Assembly (NCBI GenBank): GCA_035222895.1
Contig: JAVYIG010002094.1
Location: forward strand, 208,096 to 272,095
Source: Strongylocentrotus droebachiensis
Lineage: Eukaryota > Echinodermata > Echinoidea > Camarodonta > Strongylocentrotidae
DNA length: 64,000 bases
Reading direction: 5' to 3'
Part shown: in pieces, positions 22,802-33,725 of the stretch
Layout of the letters: every line of letters begins with the position of its first letter
How positions within the stretch are numbered: the first letter of the stretch is position 1
Program-made: the position numbers and the translations under genes
The notes under the pieces: generated by a model
The model's database searches: none
What the model was told of the DNA's origin: nothing
The model's input: only the letters and a program-made list of their open reading frames with translations

Positions 22802-24446
22802 CATGAGCAGACAAAGTTCATTGCAGACCAAATTGTGAAATACACGGAGACAAAATAATGGATACATGCTCGTGACAGTTATGTAATAATTATTCATTCA
22901 TGCACAGGCAGTGCACTCCGTGATATACAGGTGGAAGTATTATTTGAAAAGGGAAACAAAGACTATTTATGTAGCACCTCCCTCACTGTAAGAGTGATTA
23001 TTTCAAAATGTACAAAGTGAGACCTCTTCATGTTTTAGATCTGTGGATATTTGGGGTCATTTGATTTGGGACATGTGCTATTAAACCGTGAACTGTATTG
23101 CAGCATGAAGAGGACTCGATGTGAAGACCATCAGCGCACTGAGTTACGGGACGCGTCTTTTTTAAATCTAATCTTGCCACGCTGCTCTGCATATTAATAT
23201 TTGATATATGAATATTTGAGTAGGTACGGTGTGTTGGAGATCAAAATTAAATCGGCCAGATTCTAGACTTCATGCCAGTATGTCGCAATGATATGGACAA
23301 TTTATGACCTGGGTAATCATTCGCTTATAGTAAGCCACCCGATTTTCTCGCAATGTCATTCATTTTAAGTAAAAATAGGTTTGCACTTGTAATTTTTGTA
23401 TGAAATCTCATTATCGCATCGGATTCTGTATGCGTGCGTATCATGAATATTTATGACTAGCGCATTGGTTCCTATTGAGCCAATCAAATGCAGCGATAGA
23501 ATGACAAGGTTTGGTAAAAAAAAAAAAAAAGACCCTTACGGTACCATCCTGCTACAGCTGACCTGAGATGGCGCTAGAGGGTTTCGCGATATCGCTTCTA
23601 GTACAGTGTGGCTTTAATGAATGTTGATAAGACATTAATTATTATTATTAATATATATATATCTTTTTTTATAAATATCTCAACGGTGTTTTTTTAATTA
23701 CATTTACACATTTTCGTGAGTCTAAATGGTATTCAAAAGTACCGTAATTGTCTTTAAAACTTCATTTTTTCTATTAAAAATATTTACACGTATTTTTATA
23801 TGTATTTCCGCGTTTCATTATAAATCGTGACTCACACAATAAAATACTGTTGCATTCGTCGCGGGTCGTCGATAAGGAAATGTTTTTTTCTCATTCTTTT
23901 TATCTTCGTTTGTCTGTTGGTAAATGATGCACCTTATTATAATCAAGTCACATTTTCCTATTTGGAAAAAGCGTCTGTTTTATAGCTTAGATAAATGCGA
24001 GTTATGTTTAAAAATTACATGGTTATTACCGGAAAATCGTGGTCAACAAAGTGTCCTTGGCCGGACAACAGTATCTAGAGTGGAATAACCCTGGACAATT
24101 GTCAAATGAGGCGATTGACCATTTGTTCATACTTCTATTGACCGGGGGAGGCTGCCCTAGCGTGCCACTTTTTATAGATAGTTTTATATTTTAATAGTAT
24201 ATGATATGGTGTTTACATTTTATGAATGCCAGGTTATGTACCCTCTTTTTAATAATCACAATACAGGTGCGTATCAAAAAAGTGTACCTAATTTTGGTAG
24301 TTTCTAATTGTATATAAGTCATGTGTTTCATTTTACTTGTTTTGTAAATAGTTTATAGGTATTTTGAACTGGAATAATAAAGTCCCTCTGAAGAGGTAAA
24401 GAGGAGAAGAAAAAAAATCTAATTAAAAATATGTATACCTATGTGA
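22802..24446. other. Non-coding part of duplication unit 1
   Basis: Matches 51100-51440 and 58703-60010 closely. No gene is visible. The point near 23160 (run of T then AAATCTAATC) is the empty site for the 7.25-kb rolling-circle array found in unit 2. Confidence 0.6.
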
Positions 24447-24655
24447 CATTGATCTACAATTGCCACACTCAACCCAGGTGAGGTAAATGGGTACCTGGTA
24501 GGATTATTCCTTGAAATGCACTGTGCGCTGATAAGGCTGCCGGAGCTAAAGCCAGGGTAATAAAGTCCAAAGCTCTTTGGAAGCGCATAGAGATGTTATT
24601 TCATAACGTAATATGCGCTATACAAGAACTGAACTATTATTATTATTATTATTAA
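24447..24655 (+). mobile_element. SINE or LINE 3' tail, private to unit 1
   Basis: Contains CCACACTCAACCCAGGTGAG, GCGCATAGAGATGTTATT and AATATGCGCTATACAAGAAC, ending in ATT repeats. This is a widespread invertebrate SINE/L2-type 3' end. It is absent at the matching place near 60010 in unit 2. Confidence 0.7.
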
Positions 24656-25651
24656 AGATTAATACCCTGTCTAATGATACCATTTTCATTATTGTGCTGC
24701 CAAGGTTGACTGAACGGCAGGCTTTTCAAAAAGTATTGTCAAAATCCTCTTGTACCAAGTTTGGCTGAGGCAACGCCATTATGTTTGTGTTATCTCATTC
24801 CAAAAACAATTGCTCATTTATTTACATTGACTATTAGGTAGTTAAAAACAAAAAGTTGTTAATATCAAGTCAAACTCAAGGAAATGCTTATTATAAGCAA
24901 ATTTATGATTATCTCTTTGTTTTGATGAATACAATCTTGACTTCATTCGCCTCCCTTGTTCAATGTCAACTTCTCATTGAGTGATACAAAATGGATAAAG
25001 TTTATTTGGGATGTTATCTTTTTTATGAAGGTCTGCTTTCAATGTCTTTGATATTTATCATCTTATGGTTTTTTTCTCGCATTTTGGTTTAGTAACCTTG
25101 TGAGTTTTCAATCACTATTCGAGGTAAACACCTCCTTACGCGTGTGATATGGCGCACTGGACAATACTGAGCAGAGAGAACTTATATATCATGAGACAAG
25201 AATTGAGTAAGCTGTCTATGATAGTTAAAGGTTAGCATGTGTGTTAAAACAAAGTTCTGTGAAAGCCTAGAAACATTGCATCATTTTAAACAATGAAGCA
25301 CAGATGCACGAGGCATAAGTACACTGTATGTCATGTATATGTTGTCGTTGAATTGTATCATAGAACGTGTAATGTTGATGTTTTTGATCGCTTTACTTAT
25401 AAATATTAATATAACATAGCACATAGGCACACCTTGCCTTGGTAGAGGCACATAGCGAAAGGTTTGAAGGTTTCATCTTCAAAGTGGCACGAATCATATT
25501 TTACCTTAACCAATTATTTTTCTTGAGAAAATGTTGTCATGTTATGATCATTATGAATTGTATATGAATATTTAATTAACAAGTTCTTCACTAAAAAAAC
25601 TGCTTTGTATTGGGAAATAGTAATGTTACACTTAAAACTTCACTCCTTCTG
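24656..25651. other. Non-coding part of duplication unit 1
   Basis: Near-identical to 60035-61028. No gene or RNA is recognised. Confidence 0.6.
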
Positions 25652-26555
25652 CACTGTAAAAAATAATTTGTTCATTGGTAATTTTTACGTATCTTTTCCA
25701 TGTAGAATTTACTTGAAAACATTAGTTTTGCCACTTACGCACTAAATTTAAGTCTTGCTAACCCCATCTTTCAATTTAGTAGAATATACGTGGAATATTT
25801 AAGTAAAATCAAATACATAAGAACTTTAAGTAATTTCAGCTTGTATTAATTTAGTAATTTTAACTCAAAATCAGAAATTATACGTATTACTCAAACAATT
25901 TATGTTGATTATTCTTATCTTTTTAAAGTAAGGACCGATGCAGTGCGTAATAGAAATATTTACATAATTAATTAATATTCATTAAGACCCAATTAAACTC
26001 TTTTTAAAATAAAACAATTCTTTTTTGTGGTTGAATGAAAATTTAAGGACTTTAAAACATTTACTAATTCATTTAACATGGCTAAGCAAAGACAAGACAA
26101 TTTTTAATTGTTACCCAGTTCAAAACAAATCAAAACTTGATATTTCAGGAAAGTGTCAACCAATTTTCCTTTTAAGATGCTACGATCAAGTATATATAAA
26201 ATTTGGAGCCTTTCAATATGTGTCGAATCTTAATCTTAAATAGAAGTAGTGTTAGTGATTAGTGATTAATCTTAAATAGAAGTAGTGGATGATTAGTGGA
26301 TGTTATTTGTTAGATTAGATGGGTACCAAATCGTGCAATATGTAATCCTATCATAGCTTTTTTTTAATTATCTAAAATGATTACAATACTTAAATTATTT
26401 ACGTTAATGTAACTCGATTTAACTGAGTAAAAATTTATTCAGCAAAATAAGTAAATTCTACTTAAGATGCCGTAGGTAATATTTACTTAATAAAAATAAG
26501 GCAATTCTTTTCCTCAATTTTATTGAGTTATTTCGACTATTATTTTTTTACAGTG
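25652..26555. mobile_element. Non-autonomous DNA element with CACTGTAAAAAA ends
   Basis: The left end is CACTGTAAAAAATA and the right end is its inverse, ending TTTTTTACAGTG. The interior is AT-rich with many AAGTAAATT and TTTACTTAA phrases in both orientations. It is absent from unit 2 at about 61029, so it inserted in unit 1 or was cleanly lost from unit 2. No clean target duplication could be read. Confidence 0.7.
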
Positions 26556-26895
26556 TGTTTGTGTGTATGATTATTATGAATTGGTATGAATAAACAAGTC
26601 CTGCACTGAAATACTGCTTTGTATTGGAAATTGTGATGTTACACTTAACACTTCATTCCTTCTGTTTGTGTGTCCATCGTATATTCATCCTTCTCTCTAT
26701 CCAATATATCTTCACCCTTCAATCTTCTTTTCATCCAGCAACCACAACATGTCCCCCCCCCCCCCCCATACAACTCTCTTCTATTAGGCCAAAAAACTAA
26801 AATAATGTGTTTCTCGTCCAGAATTTAAACAAAGAAGGAGGAGGTAGGGCATCACTATTTTAATTATTTTGCAATCTTTTTGCAATTTTTCAAAG

Positions 26896-27072
26896 ATGGC
26901 TGCCATGGTAGTTATAGCTGGCCAAATTTATTCATTCATAGATATTGTGCTATGCGAGTATACTGATGCAATGTATGGCAAAACAAATGATTTATATTAC
27001 TTTAGAAGCTATCTAGACAAGACTCTCAAATCAATCAAAGTTAGAAGGAAAATTGACAATAATTCGAAGTGA
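26896..27072 (+). CDS. Hypothetical 58-residue ORF, copy 1
   Basis: Starts AAAGATGGCTGCCATGG, a good initiation context that also resembles a YY1 start-site motif. It encodes MAAMVVIAG, then an Asp/Tyr-rich middle and a basic end (SIKVRRKIDNNSK). The same frame is open in the duplicate at 61378-61554 with two residue changes. A strong donor-like AAG/GTAAGC lies about 11 bases after the stop. It could be a first exon or upstream frame of an unseen transcript, or chance. I do not recognise the protein. Confidence 0.25.
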   Translation: MAAMVVIAGQIYSFIDIVLCEYTDAMYGKTNDLYYFRSYLDKTLKSIKVRRKIDNNSK

Positions 27073-27307
27073 AAGATCAAGGTAAGCAGACTGGCAAATT
27101 TCCCCATTATCTTGAAAGAAGGCTTATTTTCGCTATTGTATTCTTTTCCGTTAATCACGATTGGCAGAAGACGGAAAATATGTCCACACTTTAGTGCACT
27201 GAAGACGATAGCAATATTACAACCATCAAAACAAGTGATCGCGCCCGGATGTCAGATATGCTATCGGAAACAAATTAATTGGATGCCATCATGCCAGTGA
27301 CCTGCAT

Positions 27308-27421
27308 GGGCCCTGTCTTATAAAGAGTTGCGATTGATCCTAACCAATCGCAAGTTTGCAGTCCCCTATCTCTTATGTAAAAAAAGGTTGCGATTAATCG
27401 CAATCGTTTATAGAATACCCC
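27308..27421. mobile_element. Small MITE, copy 1
   Basis: Imperfect inverted ends: GGGCCCTGTCTTATAAAGAG with TTGCGATTGATC at the left, and GATTAATCGCAATC with TTTATAGAATACCCC at the right. About 114 bp. Same element at 61790-61903. Confidence 0.6.
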
Positions 27422-27599
27422 AACCAAACATGTCTTGAATAATTCATCGCGGAATAACATTTTCATTCAATCATTTTTTTTAGCTTCAAAGAGAGTATTC
27501 AACTATTCAGTGAATGGACAAAAATGACATCCCTTAATTACTGTTTCTTCTCGTTTGTCTCTCTCTACTCCATATATATTTCTATCTATCACCCACTCA

Positions 27600-27655
27600 C
27601 CCACTAAACACACAAACACGCACACGCACACACACACACACGCACGCACACAATA
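27600..27655. repeat. CA-rich microsatellite
   Basis: CACACA and CACGCA dinucleotide runs. The unit-2 counterpart near 62095 is shorter. Confidence 0.75.
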
Positions 27656-28444
27656 ACGCCGACACACCAAAAAAAAAACACCCTCTCTACTTTCTACTCA
27701 GGGGCGTCGCCAAAGGGGGGGGTGTGGGGGGGTGCGACACCCCCCCCCCCCCCACCTGTCAGGATATTGTCGGTAAAATTGCGCTGCCGTCGGGAAAAAG
27801 AGAAAAGGGGGAGGGAAAAAAAGAGAGGGAAAAAAAGAGAGGGGGAAAAAGAGGGGAAAAAAGAGAGGGAAAAAAAGAGAGGGAAAAAAAGAGGGAAAGG
27901 GAAAGAAAAGAAAAAAAGAAAAGGAAAAGAAAAGAAAGAAAGGAAAAGAAAGGAAAGAAAGGAAAAGAAAGAAAAGAAAAGAGAAGAAAGAAAGAGAAAA
28001 GAGAAAAAGAGGGAGGAGAGGAAAGAAAGGGAAAAAAGAAAAAAAAAGGAAAAAAGAAGAAATAAGAGTGAAAGGGAAACAAAAGAAACGGGAGATGAAA
28101 GAGAGGAGAGAGATGGGAGGTAAGAGTCTGAGAGAGGAGGAGTGGGAGTAAAAGAGAGAAGGGGGTTGTTGGGTGGAGTCGTCTCTTCGAGGGAGCAAGA
28201 AAGACACAAGTAAATATGTTGCTGTGTCGGGTCAGCTGTGTCGGTATTCTTGCTCGATCCTCGTCTACTATATCAATGCAGAAGTTTGAAGTCGGTGAGA
28301 TGTATATTGTCGGTCGGCCGACAAGTTTTTTTCCCTACGAACTGTGACTTCTTATCCACTGTGACGACTTTAAGAGTGACTACAACTACAATACTTGTAT
28401 TTTCTCGAAGTTTCACGTTCCTATAATATCAGCTAAAGACAATT

Positions 28445-28620
28445 TTTCGGGGAAACTAAATTCAAACAAGGTTTAAGAGTCAACAACGGTACGACGAATC
28501 GTCTTCCTTTCTTTATATTGCGGAAGGGGAAAACTTCATTTAGACGAGTCGAGAACAGTACGACGAATCGTCTTCTTTCTCTAATAATTTAAGGAAACGT
28601 CAAAGCTTCCGCGCTTCGCG
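28445..28620 (+). repeat. Short plus-strand hairpin array
   Basis: About one and a half units of the ACGGTACGACGAATCGTC family, ending TTCCGCGCTTCGCG and passing directly into inverted internal sequence. Confidence 0.75.
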
Positions 28621-28794
28621 CAAAATGGTCATTTTCCTCGACGACATAATTATACGAATTATTTCTTCAATTTAGTCAGCAACATAGCTATATATTTTAA
28701 TGCAGGCGCGGAGCTAGGATCTCATTTTAGGGAGGGGCGGTAGTGAGCAAGAGAATCACTTAAAAGCGCGCTCATAAGGGGTGTGGGTGATGGG

Positions 28795-30650
28795 CCTCCC
28801 GCGCGAAGCGCGGAAGCTTAGACGTTTCCTTAAATTATTAGGAAAAGAAGACGATTAATTGTACCGTTTTCGACTGGTAATCCTTGGCTGAATGAAGTTT
28901 TCCCCCACCCCCTCCCGCGTGAAGCGCGAAAGCTTTGACGTTTCATTAAATTATTATAAAAAAGAAGACGATTTGCTGGTCCGTTCTCGACTGTTTATCC
29001 TTTTCTGAATTCAGTATCCCCCCCCCCCCCCTCCCGAGCAAAGCGCGGAAGCTTTGACGTTTCATTAAATTATGGGAAAAAGCAGACGACTCGGTGTACT
29101 GTTCTCGGCTCTTTATCCTTGTCTGAATTCAGTTTTCCCCCTCCCGCGCGAAGCGCGGAAGCTTTGACGTTTCATTAAATTATGAGAAAAAGCAGACGAT
29201 TCGGTGTACTGTTCTCGACTCTTAATCCTTATCTGAATGAAGCTACCCCCTCCTACGTGAAGCGCGGAAGTTTTGACGTTTCATTAAATTATTAGAGAAA
29301 GAAGACGATTCGTTCTACCGTTTTCGACTCTAAATAAGCCCTATTAATTTTGTCTGAATTCAGTTTCCCCCTCTCGCGCAAAGCGCGGAAGCTTTGACGT
29401 TTCCTTAAATTATTTGAGAAAGAACACGATTCGTTGTACCGTTTTCGACTCTAAATAAGCCCTATAAAGAAAAGAAGACTATTCGTCGTACCGTTTTCGA
29501 CTCAGTCTAATTAAGCCCTATTCATCTGAATTCAGTTCCCCCCTCTCGCGCAAAGCGCGGAAGCTTTGACGTTTCTTTAAATTATTAGAGAAAGAAGACC
29601 ATTCGTTGTACCGTTTTCGACTCTTATTAAGCCCTATTTGTCTTAATTCAGTTTCCCCCTCCCGCGCGCAGCACGAAAGATTTGACGTTTCCTTAAATTA
29701 TTAGAGAAAGAAGACGATTCGTTGTACCGTTTTCGACTCTTAATAAACCCTATTAGTCCGAATTCAGTTTACTCCTCTCGCGCGAAGCGCGGAAGCTTTG
29801 ACGTTTCCTTAAATAATTAGAGAAAGAAGATGTTTCGTTGTACCGTTCTCGTCTCGTCTAAATGAAGTATTTCTCTTCCGCGCAAAGCGCGGAATTTTTG
29901 GCGTTTCATCACAATATAAAGAAAAGAAGACTATTCGTCGTACCGTTTTCGACTCAGTCTTATTAAGCCCTATTCATCTAAATTCAGTTACCCCCTCTCG
30001 CGCAAAGCGCGGAAGCTTTGACGTTTCTTTAAATTATTAGAGAAAGAAGACGATTCGTTGTACCGTTTTCGACTCTTATTAAGCCCTATTTGTCTTAATT
30101 CAGTTTCCCCCTCCCGTGCGAAGCGCGGAAGCTTTGACGTTTCCTTAAATAATTAGAGAAAGAAGGTGTTTCGTTGTACCGTTCTCGTCTCGTCTAAATG
30201 AAGAATTTCTCTTCCGCGCGAAGCGCGGAATTTTTTGCGTTTCATCACAATATAAAGAAAGGAAGACTTTTCGTCGTACCGTTTTCGACTCAGTCTTATT
30301 AAGCCCTATTCATCTGAATACAGTTCCTCCCTCTCGCGCAAAGCGCGGAAACTTTGACGTTTCTTTAAATTATTAGAGAAAAAAAGCCGATTCGTTATAC
30401 CGTTTTCGACTCGTCTAAATGAAGTTTTCCTCTTCCGTGCGAAGCGCGGAATTTTTGCTTTGACGTTTCCTTAAATCATTAGAGAAAGAAGATGTTTCGT
30501 TGTACCGTTCTCGTCTCGTCTAAATGAAGTTTTCCTCTTCCGTGCGAAGCGCGGAATTTGTGGCTGGCGTTTCATCAAAATATAGAGAAAGGAAGACGTT
30601 TCGTCGTACAGTTGTTGACTCTTAAACCTTGTTTGAATATAGTTTCCCCG
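28795..30650 (-). repeat. Long minus-strand hairpin array, about 17 units
   Basis: Reverse-complement units of the same ~110-bp family (GCGCGAAGCGCGGAAGCTT, GACGTTTCATTAAATTATT, GACGATTCGTTGTACCGT). Both unit types seen at 20990-22440 are present. It is the largest of the arrays. Confidence 0.85.
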
Positions 30651-31337
30651 AAAATTATAAACCTCTGATTTCTTTAGCTGATATTATAGGAAAGTGAAAC
30701 TTCTAGAAAATACAAGTATTGTAGTTGTAGTCACTCTCGAAGTCGCGATAGCGGATAAAAAGTCACAGTTCTTAGGGAAAATAACTTGTCGGCCGACTGA
30801 CAATATACATCTCACCGACTTCAAACTTCTGCATTGATATAGTACACGAGGATCGAGCAAGAATACCGGCACAGCTGACCCGACACAGCAACATATTTAC
30901 CGTGTCTTTCTTGCTCCCTCGACGAGACGACTACACCCAACAACCCCTTCTCTCTTTTACTCCCACTCCTCCTCTCTCAGGATCTTACCACCCCTCTCTC
31001 TCCTCTCTTTCATCCCCCGTTTCTTTTGTTTCCCTTTTTTTTCTTTCTTTTTTTTTCTTCTTTTTTCCTTTCTCTCCTCTTCTCCCTCTTTTTCTTTTTT
31101 TCTCGTTCTTTCTTTTCTTTTCCTTCCTTTCTTTTTCTTTCTTTCCTTTCTTTTCCTTTCTTTATTTTCTTTTCCTTTTCTTTTTTCTTTTCTTTCCCTT
31201 TCCCTCTCTTTTTTTCCTCCCCCTTTTCTCTTTTTTTCCCGACGGCAGCGCAATTTTACCGACAATATCCTGACAGGTGGGGGGTGTCGCACCCCCCCCC
31301 CACACCCCCCCCCCCCCCCCCTTTGGCGACGCCCCTG

Positions 31338-31940
31338 CACGAGGATCGAGCAAGAATACCGACACAGCTGGCCCGACACAGCAATATATTTACCCGTGTC
31401 TTTCTTGCTCCCTCGACGAGACGACTCCACCCAACAACCCCCTTCCCTCTTTTACTCCCACTCCTCCTCTCTCAGACTCTTACCTCCCCTCTCTCTCCTC
31501 TCTTTCATCCCCCGTTTCTTTTGTTTCCCTTTCACTCTTTTTTCTTCTTTTTTTCCTTTTCTTTCTTTTCTTTCTTTTCCTTTCTTTCCTCTCCTCCCTC
31601 TTTTTCTTTTTTTCTCTTTCTTTCTTCTCTTTTCTTTCCTTTCTTTTCCTTTTTTTCCTTTCTTTTCCTTTCTTTCTTTTCTTTCCCTTTTCTTTTTTTT
31701 TTCTTTTCTTTCCCTTTCCCTCTCTTTTTTCCCTCTCTTTTTTTACCTCTCTTTTTTCCCCCTCTCTATTTTTCCCTCTCTTTTTTTCCCTCTCTTTTTC
31801 CCCTCCCCCTTTTCTCTTTTTCCCGACGGCAGCGCAATTTTACCGACAATATCCTGACAGGTGGGGGAGGGGGCACCCCCCCCCCCACAACCCCCCCCCC
31901 CCCCCCACAACCCCCCCCCCCCCCTTTGGCGACGCCCCTG
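31338..31940 (-). mobile_element. Extra terminal arm of the foldback element
   Basis: Directly after one terminus ending GACGCCCCTG (31337), the text restarts inside the arm (CACGAGGATCGAGCAAGAAT) and runs again to a second GACGCCCCTG at 31940. It is therefore a tandemly repeated partial right arm, including a pyrimidine tract at about 31530-31830. Confidence 0.75.
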
Positions 31941-32046
31941 ATTGCAGGCACTCATATCTGGGGTGCCTCCTCCCCCCCCCCCCTTGCATGAAAAAGCTGG
32001 TGATGCCAAGGGTATTCTCCGCTACCCCTCGCCCCACCTCTCCCCT

Positions 32047-32048
<2 letters not shown>

Positions 32049-32089
<41 letters not shown>

Positions 32090-32090
32090 C
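32049..32090. repeat. TC microsatellite
   Basis: An uninterrupted CT dinucleotide run followed by imperfect CTCTCTC text. Confidence 0.9.
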
Positions 32091-32204
32091 TCTCTCCCAT
32101 CTCTCTCCTCAGACATACAACCATATTTAATTACATACTTGTTGTGAATAATGGACTCGAAATTTCAGCATTCTTATGATGTGAATAACCTAATGTTTTT
32201 GAAT

Positions 32205-32610
32205 ATGCTAATCCATATGTACAAATATTTCGTTATTAATCTGTGTCTGTTAATAACACAACACGAACGAGTGGTACAAGCAAACTGATCGTACCAGTCA
32301 TGTAACTAAATAGCTACAGTGATAGTCCAGAATCTGGCCAGTTCTTATTTCATATCCCTATGCCAAACAATATGTACAAACATTTCGTCATGAATCTGTA
32401 TTTGTTAATAACATTACACGAACGAGTGGTACAAGCAAACTGTTCTTATATCATATCCCTATGCTAAACAATATGTACAAAAATTTCTTCATAAAGTTCT
32501 ATATGTTAATAACATTACACGAACGAGTGGTACAAGCAAACTGATTATATCAGTCATGTAACTAAATAGCTAAAGTGATAGTCCAGAATCTGGCCGGTTC
32601 TTATTTCATA
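32205..32610. repeat. Three degenerate tandem units
   Basis: ATATGTACAAA, TTAATAACA and ACACGAACGAGTGGTACAAG recur three times. The first and third units also share AGTCATGTAACTAAATAGCT and AGTCCAGAATCTGGCC. The middle unit is shorter. Confidence 0.8.
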
Positions 32611-32629
32611 TCTCCATAAGTATGATATT

Positions 32630-32738
32630 CCCTACACTTGCTGCAAGCCGCCGAAGATGGCGATATCAACGAACTCGTACGCCCAGCGCCCAGCATTTTC
32701 GCGTGCTCACGTGATCTTCTGCTTGCTGCAAGTAGGGG
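32630..32738. mobile_element. Small inverted-repeat element
   Basis: Left CCCTACACTTGCTGCAAGC and right GCTTGCTGCAAGTAGGGG are inverse copies about 70 bp apart. A MITE is the simplest reading; target duplication not seen. Confidence 0.5.
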
Positions 32739-33616
32739 GAGATCGCGACTTCTAAAATGGTTGACAATTTACAATGATTTTTAATCTAGATGCACTATAT
32801 ATTTAGAACCGGATTACCACGTGCTTGTATTAATGTATTCATCATAGCATACCATTCAATGAATGATTATGATACTTAGAATAGCAACGAATACCGACAT
32901 GTTAAAGCTTTTCGTACTGCACTCATCAGAGTAAATCGCAAGATTGAACAAAAAGCCAAAGTCGGACCATTATTATTGTTTTAGTTGAGTTTCCCGCGCT
33001 GGCCTAACAGCCTCGGAGTGAAAATGATAATTCTGCTTTAATTTATTGAAAAACCTAAATTGTATTCATGGTCGTTCTCGTTTTCTTTTTCTCTTTTCCC
33101 CGAAGGTTTTGTGGGTCATATTAATGCTGCAGTGTTCTTCAGTGTTTATTACCACTACAAGTACGAATCAAAGTATTATTACCTCAGGGAAATATTAGGG
33201 GTAAGTATTTTTTCTCTTTTACAAAAAAAAAAAAAAAATCATTTTGTGCTGCTCCTTTTCTCCATTATGCCATGGTCACAATTCCCGCGTCTATCTGTAC
33301 GTATGTGTCTACAGCTTTAGTCGAGTCTCCTTGTGAGCGCCCTGTTCCCTTTCAACAATATACTCCCCTACCTACAAGAATCCTTGAGGTGAACTCACAA
33401 ACCCTGTGCAGCTAGGTGCCTTGAAACTAATGTGCGATGTGTTTTACGGGTCCTTAAACCATCGCAAGAAGCTCTTGCGAGGCGTGCAAAGAAGTGCAAC
33501 AGCTGCACAAAAGTAAGGCGTTCATCAAAAAACGTTATCATTCAAACGTGTTATTCAAACATTTTCAAACTTTCCATTCAGACTTACACTAAATTTAAAC
33601 ATATCTCACATTCCAT

Positions 33617-33725
33617 TTACTCGTTCGGGATCCTGTCATTGGTGCGGAGATTAATGGTAAGATTTTTTGTCAATTTATCGAAGAAATACTCATGTCCTCT
33701 CACGTCCTCAGTCCAGTCGATATTA
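33617..33725 (-). pseudogene. Out-of-frame TLR tail with TIR box 3
   Basis: Just beyond the stop, the neighbouring frame reads IDWTEDVRGHEYFFDKLTKN and then ends in DRIPNE and a stop. W-T-E-D followed by GHEYFF is the expected position of the TIR box 3 (FW) region, with Phe where Trp is usual. The frame changes at a short AT-repeat (33720-33729). This is the natural end of the receptor separated by a frameshift. Confidence 0.8.

Larger units (their letters stand above)
16262..27698. repeat. Segmental duplication, unit 1 (copy of 47714-62168)
   Basis: The order of exons, introns and intergenic text matches 47714-62168. The match is weaker at the start (about 90% in the HYR exon, about 94% in the next intron, about 97% near 18000) and very strong after the stop codon (about 99%). 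Unit 1 has private insertions at 20325-22793, 24447-24655 and 25652-26555. It also has about 670 bp (near 17030-17700) that unit 2 lacks, and it lacks the rolling-circle array. Confidence 0.92.
27699..31337. mobile_element. Foldback form of the CAGGGGCGTCGC element
   Basis: Both ends carry the same ~700-bp arm in opposite orientation: terminus CAGGGGCGTCGCC, G/C run, CAGGATATTGTCGGTAAAAT, purine tract, and the unique text with GGTCAGCTGTGTCGGTATTC. Between the arms lie a short plus-strand hairpin array (28445-28620), a segment that is the inverse of 22510-22620, a second terminus CAGGCGCGGAGCTAGG at about 28705, and a long minus-strand array (28795-30650). Compared with the element at 20325, the middle is inverted. 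No matching 8-bp flank was found at the right end. Confidence 0.8.
31941..33616. other. Gene-free interval with repeats
   Basis: Holds a C-run terminus-like piece (31975), a TC microsatellite (32049-32090), tandem units (32205-32610) and a small inverted-repeat element (32630-32738). Nothing is recognised from 32740 to 33616. Confidence 0.55.

Noticed and set aside
27694-32179. Long Phe/Ser/Leu/Pro-rich open frames on both strands
   Set aside because: Low-complexity readings of the polypyrimidine arms of the foldback element.
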